The notes under the pieces: model-generated | What the model was told of the DNA's origin: nothing | Database searches by the model: none | The model's input: the letters and a program-made list of their open reading frames with translations, nothing else | Assembly: GCF_002575655.3 (NCBI RefSeq) | Contig: NC_053037.3 | Span: 252,311,135 to 252,375,134 of the forward strand | Length of the DNA stretch: 64,000 nucleotides | DNA from: Aegilops tauschii subsp. strangulata | Lineage: Eukaryota; Streptophyta; Magnoliopsida; Poales; Poaceae | Reading direction: 5' to 3' | Part shown: one piece after another, positions 42,263-54,318 of the stretch | How the letters are laid out: each line of letters opens with the position of its first letter | How positions within the stretch are numbered: the stretch's first letter is position 1 | Program-made: the position numbers and the translations under genes

Positions 42263-42734
42263 CATCACTTATTACTATACATTCATGTCGATCCATTAGG
42301 GCTATTTTGGTTCAACGGAAAAACATAGCAATAGGGAATTTTCCAATGGCACTCTACTATTCAATTATTCATGCATTTTGTTGAAAGGAATGAAGCAAAA
42401 CATCCACCTGGACCTACTTTTCAAAATCCTATGCATGAAAACAAGACCAAGTGCATTAGTGGCAGAATAACATTCCAACTGTACACGCTTTCATATGGTT
42501 TCACTTTATTTTGGCCATGTTGCTTTGCATTCCTCTGCTCTTCCAATTCCTGTAAACCAAACACCCAAGTTGACAGAAATCCTGTGTTTACAAATGCTCT
42601 GTTTACCATGTGCATTCCTATCCTATTCCGGTGTTTTCCTATCCCTGCGTATTTAGAATCATGGAAGCCAAATGAGCCCTTACAGAATTACTTCAGTTAC
42701 AGGTAGGTGTCAAAGGGAGCTTTGTGTGGTCTGT

Positions 42735-42914
42735 CCTGCTCCTGCCGCGACGTCGTCCACCTCACCTGAGCTGCTCCATCGACAGAAACATCCACCAAAC
42801 CAGACATCATGACTCCTGACCGTCTTTCGCCGCCTCAGATCTCCTTCCCTGCCGCCGGCACCCACGGCAACGGCATCAACATCATCGACTCAGCAGATGA
42901 ACCTGGGGAGTACA
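42735..42914 (+). other. Exon-like module 3, interrupted by element R
   Basis: It begins GACGTCGTCCACCTCACC, with GAGCTGCTCCATCGACAGAA, and reads toward DSADEPGEYTG. The module is cut at GTACA by the F1 composite element R and continues at 51959 (CGGGTCCACAAGAGAGG), matching the AAGAGG end of modules 1 and 2. Confidence 0.5.
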
Positions 42915-43831
42915 TGATAGAGGCAAAGGTGTCCCGTCTTTCGATGAGATGATGGATATCGCTTCGGTGGAAGTCGACTTTGACGATCCGACTACGAACG
43001 TGCGATGACGTCGCGCCTTAGCAATCGCTAAACCAACTCCGAGAGGTTATTGACCACGCCGGAGCATGATCAACCTGACCACGAGGGTCTGTTTCCTGCG
43101 AGCAAATGAAGAACAAGCAAGAAACTGAGATTGCAATCTGGATATTGCGAATATAAGATGAAAGCTTTATTGATCAAGGTGGGGTTCTGTGACGCCTTCG
43201 TCTGGTCGTTGAACACAAACGAAGTACGTGAAGTTGCAGCTATGGCGAACTTTTAATCTAAAATAAACCCAAAGTCTAAACGACGCCCTAAGGGCTGTAT
43301 ATATGGCGGAAGAGGGGGGAATTTCGTGGCCCTTGGGGAAGGGGTCCGAAACCAACCCTATCTCTTGTTTCCCCACACATACAGACTCTAAAAACAGCCT
43401 ATACTCAAGTATTTCGAAATTACATGGGCCTGGCCCAATAATAAGGTGACGCAGCACCTAGAATAGCCTCTGGACGAAACTTATGAAGTAGCATGTTGTA
43501 TATTTCGTCCAAGGCTTCATGCACGCATTATGGTGGCTTCAACGTCCTGAAATCATCACTTGTAACTCCGTTCATGTTCCCCATGCGCATGCCATCATCT
43601 CCATGCTTGTTCTTGCTCCAATGTTCATCCTTCTCAAAGCTAGGCCCTTCATTTGTAAGCAAAACAAATGTATCCAATTTAGGCAGCATCATATTCTCAT
43701 GAACATTACAATCATTACCAAGAAACGAAAGTACCTCATAATTTAATTGGCGTGCGCGAGCTCTAGTAATTGGTCCAGTATGTATAGCAGCAGGGGCTGT
43801 GGGTGTAACAATGGTATTGATGTCCTCATCA
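42915..43831 (-). repeat. F1 LTR-i (3' LTR of R)
   Basis: 917 bp; left flank GTACA; followed by the complement of the PPT at 43832-43844. Confidence 0.93.
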
Positions 43832-44161
43832 TCCTCCCCTTCTTGAAATGAAGTCGTCCTCGACGGAAGCTCATCTCCCTCACCCAAATAAGGCTTCAAA
43901 TCTGCAATGTTAAAAGTGGGACTAACCCCAAAATCTGCAGGCAGCTCAAGTTTATATGCATTATCATTTATTTTCTCTAACACCTTAAAGGGACCATCAG
44001 CACGTGGCATTAGCTTTGATTTGCGCAAATCAGGAAATCTATCCTTACGCAAATGTAACCAAACAAGATCTCCAGGTGCAAACACAACATGTTTTCTACC
44101 CTTATCTCCAGCAAGTTTATATTTAGCATTCATACGTTCAATGTTTTCCTTAGTTAACTCA
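43832..44161 (-). pseudogene. pol: F1 integrase C-terminal fragment in R
   Basis: Encodes [16 protein letters not shown] to QEGEDDED in the minus direction, in frame with the LTR-i tail (ORF 44133 to 43528). It is cut at 44161 by LTR-j (flank ACTCA). Confidence 0.9.
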
Positions 44162-45078
44162 TGATAGAGGCAAAGGTGTCCCGTCTTTCGATGAGATGAT
44201 GGATATCGCTTTGATGGAAGTCGACTTTGACGATCCCACTACGAACGTGCGAGGACGTCGCGCCTTAGCAATCGCTAAACCAACTCCGAGAGGTTATTGA
44301 CCACGCCGGAGCACGATCAACCTGACCACGAGGGTCTGTTTCCTGCGAGCAAACGAAGAACAAGCAAGAAACTGAGATTGCAATCTGGATATTGCGAATA
44401 TAAGATGAAAGCTTTATTGATCAAGGTGGGGTTCTGTGACGCCTTTGTCTGGTCGTTGAACACAAACGAAGTACGCGAAGTTGCAGCTATGGCGAACTTT
44501 TAATCTAAACAAAACCCAAAGTCTAAACGACGCCCTAAAGGCTGTATATATGGAGGAAGAGGGGGGAATTTCGTGGCCCTTGGGGAAGGGGTCCGAAACC
44601 AACCCTATCTCTTGTTTCCCCACACATACGGACTCTAAAAATAGCCTATACTCAAGTATTTCGAAATTACATGGGCCTGGCCCAATAATAAGGTGACGCA
44701 GCACCTAAAATAGCCTCTGGACGAAAGTTATGAAGTAGCATGTTGTATATTTCGTCCAAGGCTTCATGCACGCATTATGGTGGCTTCAACGTCCTGAAAT
44801 CATCACTTGTAACTCCGTTCTTGTCCCCCATGCGCATGCCATCATCTCCATGCTTGTTCTTGCTCCAATGTTCATCCTTCTCAAAGCTAGGCCCTTCATT
44901 TGTAAGCAAAACAAATGTATCCAATTTAGGCAGCATCATATTCTCATGAACATTAGAATCATTACCAAGAAACGTAAGTACGTGGTAATTTAATTGGCAT
45001 GCGCGAGCTCTAGTAATTGGTCCAGTATGTATAGCAGCAGGGGCTGTGGGTGTAACAATGGTATTGATGTCCTCATCA
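44162..45078 (-). repeat. F1 LTR-j (middle LTR of R)
   Basis: 917 bp, with PPT complement at 45079. Left flank ACTCA lies in integrase coding sequence. Confidence 0.93.
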
Positions 45079-48000
45079 TCCTCCCCTTCTTGAAATGAAG
45101 TCGTCCTCGACGGAAGCTCATCTCCCTCAACCAAATAAGGCTTCAAATATGCAATGTTAAAAGTGGGACTAACCCCAAAATCTGCAGGCACCTCAAGTTT
45201 ATATGCATTATCATTTATTTTCTCTAACACCTTAAAAGGACCATCAGCACGTGGCATTAGCTTTGATTTGCGCAAATCAGGAAATCTATCCTTACGCAAA
45301 TGTAACCAAACAAGATCTCCAGGTGCAAACACAACATGTTTTCTACCCTTATCTCCAGCAAGTTTATATTTAGCATTCATACGCTCAATGTTTTCCTTAG
45401 TTAACTCATGCATTTTTAAGATCAATTCAGCACGTTGTTTAGCATCAAAATTAACCTTCTCCGAAGATGGAAGAGGCAACAAATCAATAGGTGCACGAGG
45501 TAGGAAACCATACACAATTTCAAAAGGGCACATCTTAGTAGTAGAATGCAATGAACGATTATAAGCAAACTCAATATGAGGCAAGCATTCTTCCCACATT
45601 TTCTTATTATTCTTCAAAACAGCCCTAAGCATAGTAGACAATGTTCTATTGACCGCTTCAGTTTGTCCATCAGTTTGGGGGTGACAAGTAGTACTAAAAA
45701 GCAGTTTAGTCCCCAACTTAGCCCATAAACATCTCCAAAAGTGGCTAAGAAATTTAGTATCACGATCTGAAACAATAGTATTTGGCACACCATGCAAACG
45801 AATAATTTCACGGCAGAACAAATCAGCAACATTAACAGCATCATCGCTTTTATGACATGGTATAAAGTGTGCCATTTTTGAGAATCTATCCACGACAACA
45901 AATATGCTATCCCTCCCCTTCTTTGTTCGAGGTAAACCTAAAACAAAGTCCATAGATATATCCTCCCAAGGAACACTAGGTACAGGCAAAGGCATATATA
46001 AACCATGAGGATTGAGTCGTGACTTAGCTTTTTGACATGTAGTGCAACGAGCAACAAAATGCTCAACATCCCGTCTCATCTTTGGCCAAAAGAAATGTGT
46101 AGCAAGTACGTCCTCCGTCTTCTTCACGCCAAAGTGTCCCATTAATCCTCCTCCATGCGCCTCCTGCAACAACAAAAGACGAAGAGAGCTAGCTGGAATG
46201 CATAGCTTGTTAGCACGGAACACAAATCCATCATTAACGACAAACTTGTTCCAGGTTCTTCCTTCTTTACAATTCTGCAATACATCTTTAAAATCAGCAT
46301 CATGCACATATTGATCTTTGATGGTCTCCAAACCAAATATTTTGAAGTCAAGTTGTGACAGCATAGTATAGCGACGAGACAATGCATCAGCAATAATATT
46401 TTCTTCACCCTTCTTGTGTTTAATGACATAAGGGAAAGTTTCAATGTATTCAACCCATTTAGCATGTCTACGATTCAGTTTAGCTTGACTTTTAATATGT
46501 TTCAAAGATTCATGATCAGAATGTATAACAAATTCTTTGGGCCATCAATAATGTTGCCATGTTTCTAAAGTCCGAACAAGAGCATATAGTTCTTTATCAT
46601 AAGTAGAATAATTCAGACTAGGCCCACTCAATTTTTCAGAAAAGTATCCAACAGGTTTACCATCTTGTAATAACACACCTCCTAATCCAATTCCACTAAC
46701 ATCACATTCAAGCTCAAAAGTCTTATTAAAATTAGGAAGTTGGAGTAAAGGAGCAAGTGTCAACTTATCTTTCAATACCGTGAAGGCTTCTTCCTGTGCG
46801 GTACCCCAAACAAAAGGCACATCCTTCTTTGTAAGCTCGTTGAGAGGTAAAGCAATGGTGCTGAAATCTCTCACAAAACGCCTATAGAAACCAGCGAGTC
46901 CAAGCAAACTCCGCACTTGTGTGACCGTTTTGGGCTGCGGCCAACTCTCCATACCTTGAATCTTGGCTTTATCAATTTCAATTCCCTGTGGAGTAACAAC
47001 ATAGCCAAGAAAAGATACTCGGTCGGTGCAAAAGGTGCACTTCCCAAGGTTACCAAACAAACGTGCATCACGTAGAGCAATAAAAACAGCACGTAAATGT
47101 TCCAAATGTTCTTCCAAAGATTTGCTATAAATCAGTATATCATCAAAATAGACTACCACAAATCATCCAATGAAAGCACCTAAAATTTCGTTCATTAGTC
47201 TCATGAAAGTACTAGGTGCATTAGTTAACCCAAAAGGCATGACTAACCACTCAAATAAACAAAACTTAGTTTTAAATGCAGTTTTCCATTCATCTCCCAA
47301 TTTCATACGAATTTGATGGTATCCACTGCGCAAATCAACTTTGGAGAATATTGTAGAGCCACTCAATTCATCAAGCATATCATCTAGCCTAGGAATAGGA
47401 TGACGATAACAAATAGTAATACTATTAATGCCTCTACAATCAACACACATACGCGACGTACCATCCTTTTTAGGCACTAGTATAATAGGAACAGCACAAG
47501 GACTAAGAGATTCGCGTATATAACCTTTGTCGAGCAGCTCCTGTACTTGACGCATAATCTCCTTTGTCTCCTCTGGATTTGTACGGTATGGTGCATGGTT
47601 GGGTAGCGATGCACCGGGAATTAAGTCAATTTGATGCTCAATCCCTCGAATAGGTGGTAATCCCGGTGGCACGTCTTGTGGGAAGACGTCAGCGAACTCC
47701 TGCAAAATGTTAGTGACAGCAGGGGGCAAAGAGGAAGGCACGTCCTCGAATGAAAATAATGCCTCTTTGCACACAAAAGCATAGCAAACAGATTTGTTGA
47801 AATCTAGCTCATCAATATCAGATTTTGTGGCAAGTAAACATGCACTTTTCAATTTAATTTCAGAAACAACACTAGATGGTTTATTATTAGGTTTCATTTG
47901 TTGCTCAAATTCTTTTGCCACAATCTGATTTTCACTCTTATTTTTCTCCTGTTTTGCTTTATTAGCTCTATTAATGTCATCTTTCAAACTGGAATCAGGA

Positions 48001-49898
48001 GTCATAGGAAGCAAAGTAATATTTTTATCCTTATGAACAAGAGTATACTGATTGTTTCTACCATGGTGTACAGAATTTATATCAAATTGCCATGGTCTAC
48101 CAAGTAATAAGGAACATGCTTGCATGGGTACCACATCACAATCAACATAATCAGCATATGTAGAGATACTAAAATGCACACGAACAGTACGTGTTACCTT
48201 ACCCTTGCCGCTATTGTTGAACCATTAGATGTAGTAAGGATGTGGATGTGGTCTTGTGGTGAGAGATAGTTTGTCCACCATCTCCATGCTAGCCAAGTTG
48301 TTACAGCTCCCTCCATCTATGATGACGCGAACAGAACGTTCCTTCACAACTCCCTTTGTTTGGAACAAATTATGCCTCTGATTTTGCTCTGCTTGTGTGA
48401 CCTGCACACTCAAAACACGTTGAGCAACTAAACATTCATACCCATCAGCGTCTTCAGGAGCCATGTGTTGCGTCGCATTTTCAGAATCATCTCCACCATG
48501 TTCTTCACGTGTAATAAGAGCCAAAGTCTCCTCATCATAGTCACTAGCGGACTTATACCCACCATCCTCAGTAGCAATCATTACACGCTGAGATTTGCAT
48601 TCTCGCGCATAATGTCCTCTTCCCTTACAACGACGACAAATAATATCACTTGTGTGCCCTGTTGATGCCATGGAAGAAGAAGAGCTCTGTGCAGGCCCGG
48701 CAGGTGCGCTCTTGGCAGATAGTGGTGGTTGTGCCTGCTTTCTTGTATCACGGCTGGAGGTGGAACCTGATGGAGGTGCTGGTGCAGTGGAACTAGAAGA
48801 TGCACGCGGTGTCCATGATGAAGGTCGACCTGCAGAAAAGTTAGTTCGCGCCAATGCTTGTCGATCCTGCACTTCACGTTCAGCTTTACAAGCAAGATGG
48901 AATAAACGAGTGATATTAGTATACTCCTTATACTCTAGAATGGTCTGATTCTCTGTATTTAAACCACGCATAAAACGTGCAAGCATAGCTTCATTCTCCT
49001 CAACAATACCACATCTAATCATGCCAGTTTGTAATTCCTGATAATATTCTTCTACAGACTTTTTCCCTTGTCATAAACGCTGCAGTTTTTGTAGCAATTC
49101 ATGTTGATAATATGGTGGAACCCAACGAGTACGCATAGCAGTTTTCAAAGCAGCCCAAGTAGCTGTAATAGGATATAAGCTACAATGCTCAGACCACCAT
49201 ACACATGCAAAACTAGTGAAAGCACAAACAGCAGCAGCAACCCGTCTCTCCTCGGGATATTGTAAACATGTAAAACGTTGTTCAGTTTCTAACTCCCAAG
49301 TATGATATACATCAGGAATGTATCTACCCTCAAACGGTGGAATATTCAATTTCAGTTTAGGAACATGGTCATGATCTCGTACCTGAGGTGGTGGTGCAGG
49401 CCTACCGTTGCGAATATATACCTGAGGTCGACCTGCTGGAGGTGGTGCTGGTGGCTGCACGTAGTTCTGATTTTGATCAACCTCATCCTCATAATCGCCC
49501 GCATAATCGTCATCCTCCTCAGCCGCCGCAGTAGCAGGAGCCAAAGAAGCATCAATAGTAGGTGCAGCGGCACCCGAATTTTGAGCAGTCTCAATTGGAA
49601 CGCGCTGTGCTCGTCCCACTTGATTTGGAAGGCGGCGTTGGAGATGTGGTTGTTGTTGTTGTAGAGGTGCGACAGGTGCAGCCGGTGGTGGTTGGGGAAG
49701 ACGCTTGAGCAATTCATTAAAACTGTTATCCAGCTTTGTCTCAAACGACTTCTCCACGGCATCTATCTTCTCCATAGCCTCTTCAAATCTGTTTAGCACA
49801 TCTCCCACCTGGCCACTCATCATTTGCTGAAATTTATCATGCAACCCCTTGTTCGTCATGTTCTCCCAATCAGTCTCATCGGCTTGTGATCCTGCCAT
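45079..49898 (-). pseudogene. gag-pol: F1 gag-pol of element R, four stops
   Basis: Full-length gag, protease, RT, RNase H and integrase on the minus strand; gag begins MAGSQADETDWENM at 49898. The frame is collinear but broken by in-frame stops whose codons lie at 49071-49073 (CGA to TGA), 48225-48227 (CAA to TAA), 47163-47165 (CGA to TGA, just before the FVVVYFDD box) and 46545-46547 (TTA to TGA in RNase H). The zinc knuckle [14 protein letters not shown] and [12 protein letters not shown] are intact. The first two stops are shared with element A1 (21710-23500). Integrase D, D, E residues are all present in the 576-residue segment ending in LTR-j. Confidence 0.93.
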
Positions 49899-51038
49899 GG
49901 TTAGCAGCAATAGAAACACAAAAGAATATGATCCTACAGACTACTAGGAAGTGGTGGTGATGGTGGTGTGTCACAAATCCTTCAAGCGAATCTCAAATTC
50001 TTACCAGTTCTTACCCAGCAGCAGGCTGTGATCGGCAACCGTTGTAGTCAAAACTCTCAAAGCTTGGATAGAGCGATTACCAGGGAGAGTCAAACGCACG
50101 ACGTAGATGTATGTGGAGGTGGGAAGGCTTATAATATGGTAGCAAAAAGGGTCAGCAATAATCAATTCAGATATGCAAAGTTGAATAAACGCTCAACGAC
50201 GGTACTGTGCTGGTCCTAGGCTAGACCGTGCTAGAGACGCGAGCATAGAACACTAACAAAATCACGGCGCTGCACGTAAACAAGGGAGGAGCACACTCTG
50301 AAACTTTTTTTTGCTCCGCAACAAATTTTTTTTGAAAAAGTCTACAAATGGTCTAAAAACTGCCTGCCAGAATTTTCCAGACTTAGTTTTTTTTTTGAAA
50401 CTGGAACTATTTTTCTACTGCGGGTAACTCAGAAGTTTGGGAGTCCTTCTCTGCCACGACTCGGAGTATGGCGTGATCTGGAAATCCAAAACGGAGTAAC
50501 AAAATACTGGACTTGGACTAGGACTAGTGGCGGAGATGAATCTGGTGGAACTCGGACTGGTGGCGGAGATGAATCTGGTGGAACTTGGACTGGTGGCGGA
50601 TATATGTTGCAGGCGTACTCGGATTGGCGTGATGGCGGCGGATATGTGGTGGCGTATATGGACTCGGATTGGCGGTGAATATGTGGTGGTGGTATACGGC
50701 AGCGGCGATGAAGTTGGTGCGGTGGTGGTATATGGCAGCAGCGATGATGATGATGCGGTGGTGATATATGGCAGCGGCGACGTGACAACCTGTGAACAGA
50801 ACTCGAAACTCTAAAGGACTAGACGCTAAGACCAGCAACTTGACACGACGATGCAACCGCAAATTCAACAAAGCAAACACAGAAAAGATTATGCAAAGGC
50901 TCAGATTGGTTCGGATAGGATGAACTAACCCTAATTTTTTTTGCCTTTTTCATGGACTATAGGTATGAAGAACAAACTCGATCTAAACTACGAAAAACTG
51001 TAAAATCTCACCGAGCAACCTGGAAATCTGATACCACT
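49899..51038 (-). other. F1 leader of element R
   Basis: Same order as element A in reverse: conserved block (about 50174-50249), A-rich zone seen here as T-rich (50300-50400), CCACCA repeats (50524-50770), PBS (complement of TGGTATCAG at about 51028-51036). Confidence 0.85.
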
Positions 51039-51953
51039 TGATAGAGGCAAAGGTGTCCCGTCTTTCGATGAGATGATGGATATCGCTTTGGTGGAAGTCG
51101 ACTTTGACGATCCGACTACGAACGTGCGATGACATCGCGCCTTAACAATCGCTAAACCAACTCCGAGAGGTTATTGACCACGCCGGAGCACGATCAACCT
51201 GACCACGAGGGTTTGTTTCCTGCGAGCAAACGAAGAACAAGCAAGAAACTGAGATTGCAATCTGGATATTGCGAATATAAGATGAAAGCTTTATTGATCA
51301 AGGTGGGGTTCTGTGACGCCTTTGTCTGGTCGTTGAACACAAACGAAGCACGCGAAGTTGCAGCTATGGCGAACTTTTAATCTAAACAAAACCCAAAGTC
51401 TAAACGACGCCCTAAGGGCTGTATATATGGAGGAAGAGGGGGGAATTTCGTGGCCCTTGGGGAAGGGGTCTGAAACCAACCCTATCTCTTGTTTCCCCAC
51501 ACATACGGACTCTAAAAACAGCCTATACTCAAGTATTTCGAAATTACATGGGCCTGGCCCAATAATAAGGTGACGCAGCACCTAGAATAGCCTCTGGACG
51601 AAAGTTATGAAGTAGCATCTTGTATATTTCGTCCAAGGCTTCATGCACGCATTATGGTGGCTTCAATGTCCTGAAATCATCACTTGTAACTCCGTTCTTG
51701 TTCCCCATGCGCATGCCACCATCTCCATGTTTGTTCTTGCTCCAATCTTCATCCTTCTCAAAGCTAGGCCCTTCATTTGTAAGCAAAACAAATGTATCAA
51801 TTTAGGCAGCATCATATTATCATGAACATTAGAATCATTACCAAGAAACGAAAGTACCTGGTAATTTAATTGGCGTGCGCGAGCTCTAGTAATTGGTCCA
51901 GTATGTATAGCAGCAGGGGCTGTGGGTTAACAATGGTATTGATGTCCTCATCA
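51039..51953 (-). repeat. F1 LTR-k (5' LTR of R)
   Basis: 915 bp; it has several private substitutions and two single-base deletions relative to the other F1 LTRs (near 51797 and 51926), which break the tail frame. Right flank GTACA. Confidence 0.93.
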
Positions 51954-52448
51954 GTACACGGGTCCACAAGAGAGGTCGCACTCTTTTGTTTCTGCTGATG
52001 TTATGCATTGCTTAAAGTTACCTGCAACTTTATCATCCTGTTCACCTCTTGGACTCCAAGTCAGGTCCAAATTAATGTTCAAACTTGAGTTCTAAATTAT
52101 TTGTGGGGCACATATCGAGGAAGCAATGAATAGTATCTCTGTCTAATATCTGGTTCACCTAGGGTATGCCTATGTTGTTCATCTTGGGTGGGAAATAAAT
52201 AGTAAAGCAATCGTCATCTTTCTTTTTATTAAATTAAAGCAATGATCAGCCTGCTATCATTATTTTTGGATCCATCCACTGGTTGTTACCATCACTCTAA
52301 ATTTCTGCATGCTCTCCTTACATAATCTCACTATATTTTTTTCGTATGCATGTCAGATATTGTACACAGTCATGCTGAACATGTAGGGAAAAGAGAAGAG
52401 TTTTGCGCGGCAATACAATGTCATGCAGACATCGCTCCATGGTGGGTT
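51954..52448 (+). other. Flanking segment, copy 2 (parental position)
   Basis: Continues the 42.9 kb sequence across element R's TSD. Near-identical to 13074-13569, with scattered substitutions. Confidence 0.65.
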
Positions 52449-53260
52449 TGATGCAGAGCATCCTACGATCATCCCCATGTACACTCGAGCCTACACCATT
52501 TGGCACAAGGTGAACTCGCTCCTTTCCGAATCTTCCCTTTCCGCATGTAAGACATGGATGCTACTTCAAGCGCGGACCTTGTTCATAATCAGGTACACCC
52601 GAGGAGACCATGGAGAACCCAAGGACCAAGGCCAAGCATGCGCGGAAGCAAAGGAAGGAGAAGGAAGAAGAGCCAGCTGCTACAGGCCCCGGACATCCGG
52701 CCCCCGCCCGGAAATCCGGCGCCCATCACAGAACGTCCTGAAGCTGAACCTCGTCAGCTCGGACGTCCGGCCAAAGGCCCGGATATCCGGCTCTTCCCGA
52801 GCCGCCGGACATCCGGCCCCCCAGCCCGGACCTCCGGACCCCGCCTACAGAGAGCTCCGAGACCGGCCACGCCAGCCCGGACATCCGGCCCGTCGCGAAA
52901 CCCCGGACTTCCGGCCCATCGCCCGGACATCCGGCGCCACCTGCCTGTGCGCAGAGAACGGGCCAAGGGCCCATGTATCCCCCCTCTCACTTACCCCTTC
53001 GTGGGCTAACACTATATATAGACCCCCACCTCCTCCTACTTAGGGTTAGCAAAGGATTAGCTCATTTAGAGATAGAGCTTTGCTCATCCATATCGGATCT
53101 ACTCCACGGGAGAGACTGCGGCCCCTCTACGGAGAAGATCCACCTTGGATTCAAGACCCCTCACGGGAAGATCCCCTCGTGGATTCAAGACCTCCCCACG
53201 GAGAAGAACCGGTTACCCTTTGTATCGTCCTTTGTTGACTTTGGATCTTGTATCTCCTCT
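52449..53260 (+). repeat. F3 LTR fragment (ACATCC subfamily), copy c
   Basis: An intact TGATGCAGAGCATCC start. Encodes the same diverged pol tail as 13570-14421. The minisatellite (52688-52934) is shorter than in copy b. Truncated at CTCCTCT by the next F3 LTR. Confidence 0.82.
52688..52934. repeat. CCGGA palindromic minisatellite, LTR fragment of copy c
   Basis: About eight or nine CCGGA-NN-TCCGG units, fewer than the homologous array in copy b. Confidence 0.85.
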
Positions 53261-54318
53261 TGATGTGGAGCATCCCAAGGTCATCCCCATGGCCTACCAT
53301 CGTCTCATCAAGTGCCTAGTGGACCCATGACTCGATCACGTGCAAGAGCTCTCGAGACCAAGGTGACATCTCTCCTCTCACAATTCCACTTCGATGACCA
53401 TGAGACATGGCTACTACCTCAAACGGAGACATTGTGCATACTCAGGTATCAAGGAGTTAGCCATGGAGACGCCAAGGAGCAAGGAGAATCCCAAGAGGAA
53501 GATGGACGTGAAGACGGAGAAGAAAAAGGGCTAAGTCAGCAGAAGCCCGGACGATCCAGACCGCCGTCCGGACGATCCGGCCTCAGCCCGGATGATCCGG
53601 ACCCCGGCCCGGACGATCCGACTAACATGCCCAACGACACCCGAAGCTTCAACATGAAGCCGGATTATCCGGACCCAGGCCCAGATCATCCGGCCACACC
53701 CGGACGTCCGGACCCGGGCCTGGACATCCGGCCCTTCCGCAGCTGCGCCAACACAACCGGATCATCCAGACGCCGACCCGGATCATCCGGACCCCCGAAG
53801 CCCGGATCATCCAGACCAACTCCCGGATCATCCGGCCACCGCCTGCGTGCGTGACCTGGGCCGAGGCCCGTGTACCCGTTTCGTCCCCTCACTTACCCTT
53901 CGCCCCTTGGGCTATAAATAGACCTTCTCCTCCCCATTTTTAGGGTTAGCAAAGTAGTAGCTCATATGTGAGGATAGCTTTTGCTCATCCATACGGATCG
54001 TCTCCTCGAGAGTGACCGCGGCCCCTCTACGGAGAAGATCCCCTTGGATTCAAGACCCCCTCTTGGGTGGCCCCATCAAGACCTCCTTACGGAGAAGAAC
54101 CGGTTACCGTTTGTATCATCCGTAGTTGACTTTGGATCTTGTATCTTACCTTTGTGTTCATCGATCTAGCGCATGTGTGATCTATTCTTGTTGGTTGAGT
54201 GATTCTCTCGTGTTTCCTCTTGTGTTTTCCCTCGTTTATCCCTCGTGTTCTTCGTGTTCATCGTCGGGATCCGCTCCTTTCGTGAAAGATCGTCCATCTA
54301 GGGTTCCACCGTACATCA
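53261..54318 (+). repeat. F3 5' LTR, copy c
   Basis: 1058 bp, TGATGTGGAGCATCC to CGTACATCA, followed by PBS TGGTATCATGAGCC at 54322. Includes a minisatellite (about 53545-53837) and CTATAAATAG near 53912. Confidence 0.85.
53545..53837. repeat. CCGGA palindromic minisatellite, F3 LTR of copy c
   Basis: ATCATCC/ACGATCC variants in the same order as 14708-14998, with point changes in individual arms (for example CCGGACGATCCAG). Confidence 0.85.

Larger units (their letters stand above)
39156..42914. other. Low-copy-looking segment with exon-like modules
   Basis: This 3.76 kb is not F1, F2 or F3. The left third is AT-rich and ends in a CACTA-type terminus (40010). A Stowaway MITE follows (40257-40493), then a GC-rich region (about 40880-41830) and moderately GC-rich sequence to 42914. 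Three related exon-like modules lie in the right part. For 40011-40256 and 42300-42730 I see nothing definable. Confidence 0.6.
42915..51953 (-). mobile_element. F1 composite element R (three LTRs), with TSD
   Basis: 9.04 kb on the minus strand, flanked by GTACA at 42910-42914 and 51954-51958. In element orientation the order is LTR-k, leader, gag, pol, LTR-j, a 330 bp pol 3' fragment, LTR-i. The layout fits an element inserted into the 3' part of an older F1, followed by recombination between the inner and outer 5' LTRs that removed the rest of the older element. The outer TSD supports a single original insertion site. Confidence 0.9.
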
